From Nocardia pneumoniae NBRC 100136 (GTDB taxonomy: Bacteria; Actinomycetota; Actinomycetes; Mycobacteriales; Mycobacteriaceae), in NCBI RefSeq assembly GCF_000308755.1, contig NZ_BAGF01000041.1:124001-188000 (forward strand): a DNA stretch of 64,000 nucleotides. Reading direction: 5' to 3'. The notes below the pieces were generated by a model. The model saw only the letters and a program-made list of their open reading frames with translations. It searched no databases and was not told where the DNA came from. A program made the position numbers and the translations under genes. Below are positions 9,013 through 17,277 of the stretch, piece after piece; position 1 is the stretch's first letter, and every line of letters begins with the position of its first letter.

Positions 9013-10379
9013 GAACGGACTCGCAGTTGCTGCGCGATGGCGCGGGCGTAGTCGCCGGGACCGCCGTCCAGCACTTGAATGTCGGTGCGCCCGCTCCGTT
9101 CGAGGATGCTGGCGGCGGTCATGGCGCGCTCACCGTGGCCGCACATGACCACCACCGGCCCGGCCGGGACATCGACCAGTTTTCCGGCGAGCGCGCCGAG
9201 TTCGATGTTGCGCGCGCCGGGGGCGTGCCCGGCGGCGAACTCGCCGTGCTGGCGGATATCGAGGATCGTCGGCGGCTCCTGGGTGCTGAGCTGGTCGGCG
9301 TCGATCAGCGCCACCGCATCGGTGTCCACCGGTCCGGTCCAGGCACTCATGCCGCCGTGCAATTCGCCGGCGAGGGCGTCGAATCCGACCTTGGCGGCTT
9401 GCCAGGCGATGTCCTCGGGGTTTTGGTCGCTGTCGCGGACGATGACGACCGGCCGGTTCGGGTCGGTCAGCCAGCCCAGCCAGGTGGCGAATACGGGGCG
9501 CAGGGTGATGGCCAGTGCGCCGGGGATGTGCCCGGCGGCGAAGTCGGCTGGGGCGCGCACGTCGACGATTTGAGCTCCCTCGGCGATCAGGCCGGCGACC
9601 TCGGTGGCGGTCAGCGGGTCCAGGGCCGGGGCGGAGCTGAGCACGGCCGGGCCTTTGTGGTTGATTTCGCCCAGCCGCAGGAAGTAGTCGGGGAAGCTGC
9701 CCATCGAGGCGAGCAGGGCCTCGACGAAGGCGTACTCGCCGTCGACCTGCAGCAGCGGGTTGGTCGCCCGTTCGGTGCCGATGGTGCTCACTCGCTCGCC
9801 TCCGAGCGAGGACGAGCAGAACGAGCCCGCGCCGTGAGTCGGCCAGACGGGGGTGGCGTCGGGCAGGGTCATGAGCCGTTGCAGCGAGTGATATTGGGCG
9901 CGGGCGAGCGGGATCGTCTGGTCGGGGCTGACCAGATCGGTGCGCCCGGCGGTGCCGACCATCAACGACCCGCCGGTGAACACTCCCAGCAGCTTCTCAT
10001 CCTCGTGCAGCAGATACGACAGATGTTCCGGGGAATGCCCGGGCGTTGCCCACGCTTGCAGAGTGAACGAGCCGATCGCAATGGTGTCGCCGTCTCCCAT
10101 CGCGGTGGCGGCGAAGCCGCGCGGGCCGACTTCGGGGGCGATTACCGTCGCGCCTTCGGTCTCTGCCAGTTCCCGCACCCCGGAGATGAAATCGGCGTGC
10201 AGGTGGGTCTCCACCGCATAGGCGATCTGCAGGCCGCGGCGCTGCGCTTCGGCGCGCACCTGCCGCAGGTCGCGTTCGGGGTCGAGCACCAGCGCCCGGC
10301 CATCGCCGAGATCCAGCAGATACGTCGAGTTGCCCAGCCCCTCGTCGATGACGGGAACGAGCGTGAAATCGGTTGGCAT
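9009..10379 (-). CDS. Metallo-beta-lactamase / double-rhodanese protein (persulfide dioxygenase-sulfurtransferase, CstB-like)
   Basis: The 456-residue protein has an ETHE1-like metallo-beta-lactamase domain (residues 1-~240) with the metal motif THLHAD (His59, His61, Asp63), GHSPEHLSYLL and GGSLMVGTAGRTDL. Two rhodanese domains follow. The first (~260-355) has VIVRDSDQN where the catalytic Cys should be and is probably inactive. The second (~365-455) has CGHGERA with the active Cys. This is the order seen in CstB-type enzymes that oxidise persulfides and move sulfane sulfur. The ATG at 10379 is preferred; the longer frame runs into the operator repeats. It is the first gene of an operon with the MFS transporter. 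Confidence 0.85.
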   Translation of the reverse strand: MPTDFTLVPVIDEGLGNSTYLLDLGDGRALVLDPERDLRQVRAEAQRRGLQIAYAVETHLHADFISGVRELAETEGATVIAPEVGPRGFAATAMGDGDTIAIGSFTLQAWATPGHSPEHLSYLLHEDEKLLGVFTGGSLMVGTAGRTDLVSPDQTIPLARAQYHSLQRLMTLPDATPVWPTHGAGSFCSSSLGGERVSTIGTERATNPLLQVDGEYAFVEALLASMGSFPDYFLRLGEINHKGPAVLSSAPALDPLTATEVAGLIAEGAQIVDVRAPADFAAGHIPGALAITLRPVFATWLGWLTDPNRPVVIVRDSDQNPEDIAWQAAKVGFDALAGELHGGMSAWTGPVDTDAVALIDADQLSTQEPPTILDIRQHGEFAAGHAPGARNIELGALAGKLVDVPAGPVVVMCGHGERAMTAASILERSGRTDIQVLDGGPGDYARAIAQQLRVRS

Positions 10380-10412
10380 CGCTACTCCTGTGTCGCCGAT
10401 CCCTGCCAGGGC

Positions 10413-10468
10413 CATTATTCCAATCAACCATGGAATAATGTGAGAGATTATTCCATGGTTCCATGGAA
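10413..10468. promoter_or_regulatory. Clustered ATTATTCCA inverted repeats (candidate operator)
   Basis: Just upstream of the metallo-beta-lactamase/rhodanese start are three copies of an ATTATTCCA half-site in alternating orientation: CATTATTCCA at 10413-10422, its exact complement TGGAATAATG at 10431-10440, and ATTATTCCA again at 10447-10455. The last overlaps a perfect palindrome TTCCATGG-tt-CCATGGAA at 10451-10468. The AT-rich repeats stand out in this GC-rich sequence and are most simply the binding site of the divergent ArsR-rhodanese repressor. That assignment is inferred. Confidence 0.65.
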
Positions 10469-10543
10469 GACAAGCCTTGCGGTAGTTGATCTCGGTCATG
10501 GTTGGCAATGCGTAGCTTTGCGCTCTGTCATGATCGAGCTACC

Positions 10544-10567
10544 GTATTCCAAGGATGATTGGAGTAT
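10544..10567. promoter_or_regulatory. Candidate second operator at the ArsR-rhodanese start
   Basis: GTATTCCAA at 10544-10552 and TTGGAGTAT at 10559-10567 form an inverted repeat with seven of nine pairs. It uses the same TATTCCA core as the repeats 80-130 bp away. It covers the ribosome site (GGAG) of the regulator gene and would serve for autoregulation. Confidence 0.5.
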
Positions 10568-10570
10568 GTG

Positions 10571-11251
10571 ATGGGTGGTGACAAGACCGCCGCGAAGGCG
10601 GCGCTGTACGAGGCATTCGCGGCTAGCGGAAAGGCGTTGGCCAGCGGTAAACGTCTGGAGCTGCTGGACTTGCTGGCCCAGGGCGAGCGGACCGTGGAAG
10701 CGCTGGCCACCGCGGCGGGGCTGAACCTGACGACCGCGTCGGCGCATCTGCAGACGCTCAAGCAGGCCGGATTCGTCGCCACCCGGCGCGACGGGGTGCG
10801 CATCCACTACCGGCTGGCAGGGGAGGACGTCGCCCGGTTGCTGGCGCTGCTGCGCAAGGTCGCCGAAGCGCACCAGGCCGTCGTGCCGCCCGCTCGCGAC
10901 AACTACCTCGGCCCCGACGGCGGCCAGGAGCTGACCCGCGCGGAGCTGCTCGCACGCGCCGCGACCGGAGAGGTGCTCGTGCTGGATGTGCGGCCGATGC
11001 CGGAATACGAGGCCGGACACATCCCCGGCGCGTTGAGCATCCCGGTCGAGCAGCTGGCCGAGCGGATCGGCGAACTGCCCGGCGACACCGAGATCGTGGT
11101 GTATTGCCGCGGCGAATACTGTGTGCTGGCCTACGACGCGGTGCGACTGTTGCGCGACCACGGCCGCCGCGCGATCCGCCTGCACGACGGCATGCTCGAA
11201 TGGCGGCTGGCCGAGCTGCCCGTCGAGGCCGCGTCCGCGCCTCTGGCATGA
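10571..11251 (+). CDS. ArsR-family repressor fused to a rhodanese domain
   Basis: The 226-residue protein joins an ArsR winged helix (residues ~12-95; HTH at TVEALATAAGLNLTTASAHL) to a rhodanese domain (~120-220). The rhodanese active loop is CRGEYC (Cys179, Cys184). The ArsR part has no cysteine at all, so the SqrR/BigR-type dithiol sensor is absent, and sulfane-sulfur sensing, if it happens, must use the rhodanese pair. The architecture matches mycobacterial Rv0324-type regulators. The ATG at 10571 follows GGAG by six bases. It is divergent from the persulfide dioxygenase/MFS operon and probably represses both. Confidence 0.88.
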   Translation: MGGDKTAAKAALYEAFAASGKALASGKRLELLDLLAQGERTVEALATAAGLNLTTASAHLQTLKQAGFVATRRDGVRIHYRLAGEDVARLLALLRKVAEAHQAVVPPARDNYLGPDGGQELTRAELLARAATGEVLVLDVRPMPEYEAGHIPGALSIPVEQLAERIGELPGDTEIVVYCRGEYCVLAYDAVRLLRDHGRRAIRLHDGMLEWRLAELPVEAASAPLA

Positions 11252-11338
11252 CGATCGCCCGCCAGCGCCCGGCCAACACACTCGATATCAGCATTGACGG
11301 CACGCTCGGCCACGAAATCCTGGTAAAGGCAGCCGAGG

Positions 11339-11665
11339 TCAGGCATGGCGTGGTGCGTACATGATGACGGCGACGCCGAGCAGGCAGACCAGCGCGCCGG
11401 TGACATCCCAGCGGTCGGGCCGGAACCCGTCCACAGTCATGCCCAGGCCAGCGAGCCTGCGACGAAGACGCCGCCGTAGGCGGCGAGGATGCGCCCGAAG
11501 TGGGCGTCGGGTTGGAGGGTGGCGACGAATCCGTAGAGGCCGAGGGCGACGACACCGGCGCCGACCCAGGCCAAGCCGCGGTGTTCACGGACGCCTTGCC
11601 ACACCAGCCAGGCGCCGCCGATTTCCGCGACGGCGGCCAGTGGCGATGCCCAGCGGTTCCAGCCA
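11339..11665 (-). pseudogene. ynfA-family (UPF0060) membrane protein remnant
   Basis: The reverse strand encodes clear YnfA sequence in two frames. One frame carries [18 protein letters not shown] through [19 protein letters not shown]. One base is missing at 11438-11443, and the other frame resumes with [17 protein letters not shown] and ends VIMYAPRHA. The normal first membrane helix is absent: the upstream sequence belongs to the preceding small membrane gene in another frame, as though a deletion fused the two. The intact family is a four-helix inner-membrane protein of ~108 residues. The gene is non-functional unless the sequence contains errors. Confidence 0.75.
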
Positions 11666-11806
11666 CGACAGGCTCACCGGGGCGAGCCCACCTCCGAGGC
11701 CACCGGCGGCGACCAGGAGCGGAACCGAACAGCACCCGACACAGAGAAGCGTGCCCAACCCGATCACCGCCCACCAGCGCCGTGCCACGGTGTCCTCAGC
11801 GGCCAC
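11585..11806 (-). pseudogene. Small membrane protein (mercury-transporter-like) truncated at its 3' end
   Basis: The open frame starts at a GTG that overlaps the expected end of the merR remnant. It encodes a hydrophobic N-terminus (WWAVIGLGTLLCVGCCSVPLLV, with a vicinal Cys pair in the first helix) and a second hydrophobic stretch up to WLEPLGIA. From there it runs out of frame through ynfA sequence into an Arg-rich tail. The Cys-Cys in TM1 recalls MerT-like metal transport proteins, but the identification is weak. It appears to have lost its 3' half in the deletion that also removed the ynfA start. Confidence 0.5.
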
Positions 11807-12174
11807 AATCGCCTCCTACACCGGCGGTGTTGAATGGTACTGGGCAGCAAGGGCTTTCGCTGCAAGCCAATCAGGTCGTCACATCCTGCCGCGAGCGCAG
11901 CGCGCAGGGTGTCGCGCACCGAGGTCAGCTCGGCGAGCTCGGCGTCGATCTCGGCCAGCTTGGCCGCCGCCCGGGCCTGCAACCCGCCATCGGTGCGACG
12001 GCGGCCGACCTGCGTGGCAGTGAGCAACTCCGCGACCTCGTCAGGCCACACGGTCAGCGTCATCGACAACCTTTCCAGCGGCGACAAGTCCCGCGTTCCC
12101 GAAGGCGTCACCCTTCGCGTCCGAACGCGACGGCGAATGGAAGCACGGCGCACTCGATTCCAGCCGGGCGGCAA
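11796..12174 (-). pseudogene. merR-family metal-regulator remnant (frameshifted, HTH missing)
   Basis: The frame beginning at 12174 carries a MerR dimerisation helix (VAELLTATQVGRRRTDGGLQ, then KLAEIDAELAELTSVRDTLR) and the start of a metal-binding tail (GCDDLI). An extra G at about 11866-11869 then shifts the frame. In the other frame the tail continues as ACSESPCCPVPF and ends at a TGA at 11796. This C-x(n)-CCP tail is typical of heavy-metal MerR sensors. The N-terminal winged helix is not found upstream. Together with the two downstream remnants this looks like a decayed metal-resistance operon. Confidence 0.65.
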
Positions 12175-12262
12175 CCGAACTCGGATGGACCGCTAGGACC
12201 ACGGTGGCCGAGGGTATCCGCCGCACCTACGAGCAGTTGACGGCATGATCCGGCTCCCTGGA

Positions 12263-13315
12263 TCAGCTACTGAGAGGTGCTGACGTGTCGGCCGGTGACG
12301 TGCGGATCGTCCGAAGTCCGGCCGCGGCGGCTGACCGTCGTGCGCGCAGGCCGCCGACCAGGCACAGCACTGCACCCAGCGCGACCCAGGCGACCAGGAC
12401 GGTGACGGCGTGGGTGGCGCCGCGGCCGTCGAAGAAGGCGGTGCAGCGCAGCAACCGGCCACCGGCCCCGGGTGGCAGTAGCTGGCCGAGCGTGCCGGAC
12501 CAGCCGGGCAGCATCTCGGGGGCGGTCGCCGTGCCCGAGAGCGGATTGCCGATGAGCATCATGGCGATGGCGCCGATGCCGATTCCGGCGTATCCGAGCA
12601 GGGATTCCAGCCCGAGGACGGTCAAGGAGGTGGCCGCGATGGTCAGCGCGACGGCGCCGGTATTGGCCGCGTAGGACCCGCTCAGTGAGCCGAGCCAGAA
12701 CTGCAGGATCGCTGTCACGGCAAGGCCGCCGGTTGCCGCGAAGGCGAGTGCCCCGGTGACCCGGCGGACGGTGCCGCGAACGAGGCGGGTCAACAGCACT
12801 GCGGCCAGCAGACCGCCCATGACCAGAGGCAGGGCGCCCGCGCTCAATCCGGCGCCGCGCGGGTCGTCGGCGGGCAGGGCGGCGAGGTCGCGGACGGTGG
12901 CCTGCGCACCGGGCTTCCCTGCCTGGCCGAGGCCGGTCGCCATGGTCTGCAGGGTCTGGGCGACCGCGGTGCTGGCGGCGGAGGCGACGATGACTTGCGG
13001 GGTGCCGGAGCCGAGGTCGATCGCCCCGTACACTTGCCGGTCGCGGATGAGTTGTTCCGCGGCCGCGGTGTCGGCGACTTCGGTGATCTCGAAGCCGCCC
13101 GGCAGACGTTGATCGAGTGCGGTCCGGATCTGGGCGACCGCGGTGGCCGGCCCGGCGACGGCGATCGGCACATCGTGCACCGACGACCGGACCGACGGCC
13201 AGGCGAAGGCGGTGAGCAGCACGCTGGTGATCGCCGTGAGCAGGACGACTGCTCCGGCCACCGTCGGCCATCGGGACGGAAGCGAATCGGTGGCGAGCGG
13301 TGCCCGCGTGGTCAT
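12263..13315 (-). CDS. ABC-2/YhgE-Pip-like integral membrane protein
   Basis: The 350-residue protein has one N-terminal membrane helix (VAGAVVLLTAITSVLLTAF), an extracytoplasmic domain of ~130 residues with the VPIAVAGPATAVAQIRTAL pattern seen in YhgE/Pip and DUF3533-like permeases, and then about six membrane helices. A GAGGAG site precedes the ATG at 13315. It lies 35 bp behind the SigJ-type sigma gene on the same strand and may be co-transcribed with it. The role is unknown; relatives are linked to export or cell-envelope functions. Confidence 0.75.
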   Translation of the reverse strand: MTTRAPLATDSLPSRWPTVAGAVVLLTAITSVLLTAFAWPSVRSSVHDVPIAVAGPATAVAQIRTALDQRLPGGFEITEVADTAAAEQLIRDRQVYGAIDLGSGTPQVIVASAASTAVAQTLQTMATGLGQAGKPGAQATVRDLAALPADDPRGAGLSAGALPLVMGGLLAAVLLTRLVRGTVRRVTGALAFAATGGLAVTAILQFWLGSLSGSYAANTGAVALTIAATSLTVLGLESLLGYAGIGIGAIAMMLIGNPLSGTATAPEMLPGWSGTLGQLLPPGAGGRLLRCTAFFDGRGATHAVTVLVAWVALGAVLCLVGGLRARRSAAAAGLRTIRTSPADTSAPLSS

Positions 13316-13350
13316 GTCTACTCCTCGAACAGTGGGGCCGTAACCGGTGT

Positions 13351-14310
13351 TCATCGCAGGGTGAGTGGGGTCTCGGATTCGATGCGGGTGAGTTTCTGCG
13401 GGTTGCGGACGTAGTAGATGCCGGTGATGTGGGTGTCCTCGATGTGCATCGCCATGACGCCGTCGAGCTCCCCGTCGACGTGCAGAGCCAGTGCGAGACT
13501 GCCGTTGATCGTGGTCGGCTCGACGGTGAGCGCGACGTCGTGCTTGGTGAGGCCGCCGACGATGAAGCGAGCCACCTTGCCTGCGCCGATGACCGGCCGC
13601 GGTGTGGCCTGCTTGATACCGCCTCCGTCGCTGATCGCCACGACATCGGGCGCGAGCACGCCGAGCAGTCCCCGCAGATCCCGCGTCTCGAGCGCGCGCT
13701 GGAAGGCCGCGACAGCCGCCTCGGCCTGGCGCGCGGTGACCGAGCGGCGCGGACGGCGGGCTTCGACGTGGCGGCGGGCGCGGTGGGCGATCTGATGCAC
13801 GGCGGCGGGGGTCTTGTCGACCGCGGTCGCGATCTCGTCGTAGCCGATCCCGAATGCTTCGCGCAGCACGAACACCGCCCGTTCGATCGGGGTCAGCGTC
13901 TCGAGCACGAGCATCAGGGCCATCGACACGCTTTCGGCGAGTTCCACGTCGGCGGCCACATCCGGCGTGGTGAGCAGTGGCTCCGGCAGCCAGGAGCCGA
14001 CGTATGACTCTCGGCGGCGTTTCATCGACCGCAGCCGGTTGAGCGCCTGGCGGGTGGTGATACGAACCAGATAGGCGCGGGGGTCATTGACATCGACCGC
14101 GTCCACCGTGATCCAGCGCAACCAGGTTTCCTGCAGGATGTCGTCGGCGTCGGCCACCGATCCGAGCATCTCGTAGGCGACGGTGAACAGGAGCTTGCGG
14201 TGTGCGAGGAACGTTTCGGTCGCCTCGAGGGTGGCGTGGTCGCCGCTGTCCCGGTCCGCTGCCTGGCTGTCGGCCCGCCGCTGCCCACCGGCTTCGGGTG
14301 TTGTGTCCAT
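13351..14310 (-). CDS. sigJ: ECF41-type RNA polymerase sigma factor (SigJ-like)
   Basis: The 319-residue protein has sigma regions 2 and 4 (ADADDILQETWLRW; IGYDEIATAVDKTPAAVHQI) and a C-terminal SnoaL-like domain of ~110 residues. Two marks of the ECF41 group are present: WLPEP in the linker (VGSWLPEPL) and DGGG at the start of the extra domain (ISDGGGIKQA). In this group the fused domain takes the place of a separate anti-sigma factor. The ATG at 14310 has GGAGAGGA upstream. The flavoprotein gene upstream fits the usual ECF41 neighbourhood of oxidoreductases. SigJ in mycobacteria is associated with oxidative stress. Confidence 0.88.
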   Translation of the reverse strand: MDTTPEAGGQRRADSQAADRDSGDHATLEATETFLAHRKLLFTVAYEMLGSVADADDILQETWLRWITVDAVDVNDPRAYLVRITTRQALNRLRSMKRRRESYVGSWLPEPLLTTPDVAADVELAESVSMALMLVLETLTPIERAVFVLREAFGIGYDEIATAVDKTPAAVHQIAHRARRHVEARRPRRSVTARQAEAAVAAFQRALETRDLRGLLGVLAPDVVAISDGGGIKQATPRPVIGAGKVARFIVGGLTKHDVALTVEPTTINGSLALALHVDGELDGVMAMHIEDTHITGIYYVRNPQKLTRIESETPLTLR

Positions 14311-14434
14311 GGAGTCCTCTCCGGTCGGTCGTCGTATCCGGCGTCGGGTCGCTGATGACGCGGGTGCGGCGGCATCCCGAGCGCGGGTGCCGCCGCTCAC
14401 CGCAGCCGGGCGCGACGACGGCGGTGTCGGCGCC

Positions 14435-15622
14435 TCAGGCGACCGGTGCCGCCGCGTGGTCGCGCTGCGCCGCCAACAGCGCCGGTCGGTGCTTGCCGTC
14501 CTTGGGCCAGTGATGCGAGCCGGGCTTGCGCGCTTCGGTCACCAGGTGGTCGACGCTGGCCGCGCAGGCGAATTCCTTGAGCTTCTTGCCCACGAGACCG
14601 CTGAAATAGAGCGGCATCGCGGTGTCGTCCTTGTGGCCGAGCTGGAAGATCCCGGTGTGGCGGCCGAAGCTCAGGCACATGGCGGGGAACGACAGGTCGA
14701 TCGGCGTCGGCTGCTCACCCGCGATCTGGTGCAGCAGCGTGTCCGCGGCGTGCGCGCCCAGGCATCCCGCCGCGTAGGCGCTCATCCGGAACGGCAGGTC
14801 CGACGGCGCCGACGAGTCGCCCGCCGCGACGATGCGCTCGTCGTCGACACTGGTCAGTGTTTCGTCCGTGAGCAGGCGCCCGGCGGCATCGGTGCGCAAC
14901 CCGCTGCGGGCGGCCAGATCGGGCACACCGAAGCCCGCGGTCCAGATGGTGACCTGACTGGCCAGCGTGCGGCCGTCACCGAGTTCCACGGCCTCCCGTG
15001 TCACCGCGGTGACCGACGCATCGGGGCCTTCGAGGACGCTGACCCCGAGCTTGGCGAGGTACTTGCGGGCGGTGCGTCGAGCCCGGGGGTGCAGGTACGG
15101 ACCGAGGACACCTCCACAGACCAAGGTGACGGTGCGACCCTGCTCAGACAGCTCCGCGGCGGTCTCTATACCGGTCGGGCCGCCCCCGACGACCGTTACC
15201 TGGGCCGTCACGGGCGTGTCGTAGAGCACCGACCGCAGCCGCTGCGCCGCCTCCAGGGTCGCGACCGGGTAGGCGAACTCGGCCGCGCCCGGCACTGAGC
15301 CGGAGCTATCGCTGCCTACCGCGTAGACCAGGTAGTCGTAGCCGATCTTGCCGCCCTCGGCCAGCGTCACACTGCGCCCGGCCGCGTCGATCCGTGTCGC
15401 GTTGTCGACGACCAGCCGGATGCCCTCGGCCAGGACGTCGGTGTAGTCGACGACCGCATCGTGGGTCCCGCCCACCAGCTGGTGCAGACGCAGCCGCGGG
15501 ACGAAGACCGGGCGCGGATTGATCACGGTGACTGTCACGTCGTCGCGCTGCGTCAAACGATTGGCCGCCATCACTCCGGCATATCCGCCGCCGATCACGA
15601 CCACATCGGTGTTCTTGCTCAT
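14435..15622 (-). CDS. FAD-dependent NAD(P)H oxidoreductase, NDH-2-like
   Basis: A 395-residue two-dinucleotide-fold flavoprotein. The FAD site is VVVIGGGYAGVMAANRL at the N-terminus, the NAD site is VTVVGGGPTGIETAAEL at about residue 145, and the second FAD motif is RIVAAGDSSAP near residue 275. It resembles type-II NADH dehydrogenases and related small-molecule reductases but lacks a clear C-terminal membrane helix. The ATG at 15622 is preceded by GGAGACACC. It lies 124 bp upstream of sigJ on the same strand, matching the oxidoreductase-ECF41 pairing, and is a likely SigJ target. Confidence 0.85.
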   Translation of the reverse strand: MSKNTDVVVIGGGYAGVMAANRLTQRDDVTVTVINPRPVFVPRLRLHQLVGGTHDAVVDYTDVLAEGIRLVVDNATRIDAAGRSVTLAEGGKIGYDYLVYAVGSDSSGSVPGAAEFAYPVATLEAAQRLRSVLYDTPVTAQVTVVGGGPTGIETAAELSEQGRTVTLVCGGVLGPYLHPRARRTARKYLAKLGVSVLEGPDASVTAVTREAVELGDGRTLASQVTIWTAGFGVPDLAARSGLRTDAAGRLLTDETLTSVDDERIVAAGDSSAPSDLPFRMSAYAAGCLGAHAADTLLHQIAGEQPTPIDLSFPAMCLSFGRHTGIFQLGHKDDTAMPLYFSGLVGKKLKEFACAASVDHLVTEARKPGSHHWPKDGKHRPALLAAQRDHAAAPVA

Positions 15623-15757
15623 GGTGTCTCCTTCGCTCCGAGGGGCTCGAGCACAAGACACCGCATCGACGAACATCCTGACAGCATGTGACGCAGATCA
15701 CTGAATGCGCCGCGGCTCATTCCGCGATAAACACAGCGAGCGCCTGGTCGGCGAAAG

Positions 15758-17149
15758 CTAGGCCCCTGCGAGCGTGGAGCGCTTGCGCCCGTACCCGAGG
15801 TAGACCGCGATGCCGACCAGCACCCACACGCCGAACCGCACCCAGGTCAGTCTTTCCAGGGTGGTCGCGAGCAGGACGCAACCGATCAGCGCGAGGATCG
15901 GCACCAGCGGGACGAGCGGGGTGCGGAACGGGCGTTCGCGCTCCGGTTCCACGCGGCGCAGCACCAGCACCCCGACGCACACCACCGCGAACGCCGACAG
16001 TGCGCCGATGTTCACCAGTTCGACCACGATGTCGATCGGCAGCAGACCGGCGATGGCGGCACCGACCGCGCCGAGCAGCAGCGTCAGCCGCACGGGGGTG
16101 GCGCGCTTTCCGGTTGCCGCGAGCCCGTAGGGGAGCAGCCGGTCACGGCACATCGCGAACATCAGCCGCACCTGCGCGTACACGATCAACAGCAGGCCCT
16201 TGGTGAGCGCGATGATCGAGGCGATCACGATGACGTCGCCGATCCATCCGATGCGCACGGCCTCGAACGCGGTCGCGATCGGGGCGCTGTTGTTCAGCGT
16301 GGCGAACGGCGCCATGCCGGTGAGCACCGCGCTGACCAGCGCGTAGAGCAGGGTGGCGATGAGCACCGTGCCGATGATCGCGAACGGCACGTCACGGCGC
16401 GGGTTGCGCGCCTCCTCGGCCGAGGCGGCGACGACGTCGAAGCCGAGGAAGGCGAAGAACGCGATCGCCGCGCCGCCGATCACGCCGCCGATTCCGAACG
16501 GCGCGAACGGCGTCCAGTTGCTTACGTCCACGTGTGGGGCGCCGACGGCGACCACCAGCACGAGCACGCCGATGGTCACGCCCACCAGCGCCTTGGTGAT
16601 GCGCGCGGTGAACGTGACCTCGCCGACCAGCACCGCGACCACGACGGCGATGATCAGCAGGGCGGGCAGGTTCACCACGCCACCGTCGGCGGGCCCTGCG
16701 GTGAGGGCGTGCGGAATGGAAACGCCGAACAGCGAATCCAGTGCCGATACGGTGGTCGCGGACCAGCCGATCGCGACCGCGGCGCCCGCGATGACGAACT
16801 CGAGCAGCAAATTCCAGCCGACCAGGAACGCCGGTCCTTCGCCGAGCGTGGCATAGGTGTAGGTGTAGGCGCTGCCGGAGATCGGCACCATGGCCGCCAG
16901 CTCGCTGTAGCACAGCGCCACCAGCACGCAGACCGTCCCCGCCAGCGCGAACGACAGCATGATGGCGGGCCCGGCCTTCTCCGCGGCGGCGACGCCGGTG
17001 ATGACGAAGATTCCCGCGCCCACGATGGTGCCGACGCCCATGGCGGTGAGATCCAGTCGTCCGAGCCTGCGCGCGAGCGTGGGCGCGCCTGCCGCGGTAG
17101 TCGTGTCGGGCAGGCGGCGGCGCCATCGCCGGGCTGGTGCGCTGGTCAT
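15758..17149 (-). CDS. APC-family amino acid permease
   Basis: The 463-residue protein has about twelve membrane helices. It carries the conserved APC start of TM1 (MGVGTIVGAGIFVITG), GSAYTYTYATLGE after TM3, and AFFAFLGFDVVAASAEEARNP before TM7. These mark the cationic-amino-acid/YfnA-like branch. It probably imports amino acids by proton coupling. Neighbours do not indicate the substrate. Confidence 0.88.
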   Translation of the reverse strand: MTSAPARRWRRRLPDTTTAAGAPTLARRLGRLDLTAMGVGTIVGAGIFVITGVAAAEKAGPAIMLSFALAGTVCVLVALCYSELAAMVPISGSAYTYTYATLGEGPAFLVGWNLLLEFVIAGAAVAIGWSATTVSALDSLFGVSIPHALTAGPADGGVVNLPALLIIAVVVAVLVGEVTFTARITKALVGVTIGVLVLVVAVGAPHVDVSNWTPFAPFGIGGVIGGAAIAFFAFLGFDVVAASAEEARNPRRDVPFAIIGTVLIATLLYALVSAVLTGMAPFATLNNSAPIATAFEAVRIGWIGDVIVIASIIALTKGLLLIVYAQVRLMFAMCRDRLLPYGLAATGKRATPVRLTLLLGAVGAAIAGLLPIDIVVELVNIGALSAFAVVCVGVLVLRRVEPERERPFRTPLVPLVPILALIGCVLLATTLERLTWVRFGVWVLVGIAVYLGYGRKRSTLAGA

Positions 17150-17277
17150 GACTCCCTTACGAGAACGATCGGTCGCGGCTGGTCAGCCGAACGGTAGACC
17201 ATTCTCGCCGTGGGGAGCGGCGCACTGATAACTGGGGTGTTGCGGGCGATGCGGACACGCACCGAGCGCACACTCGG

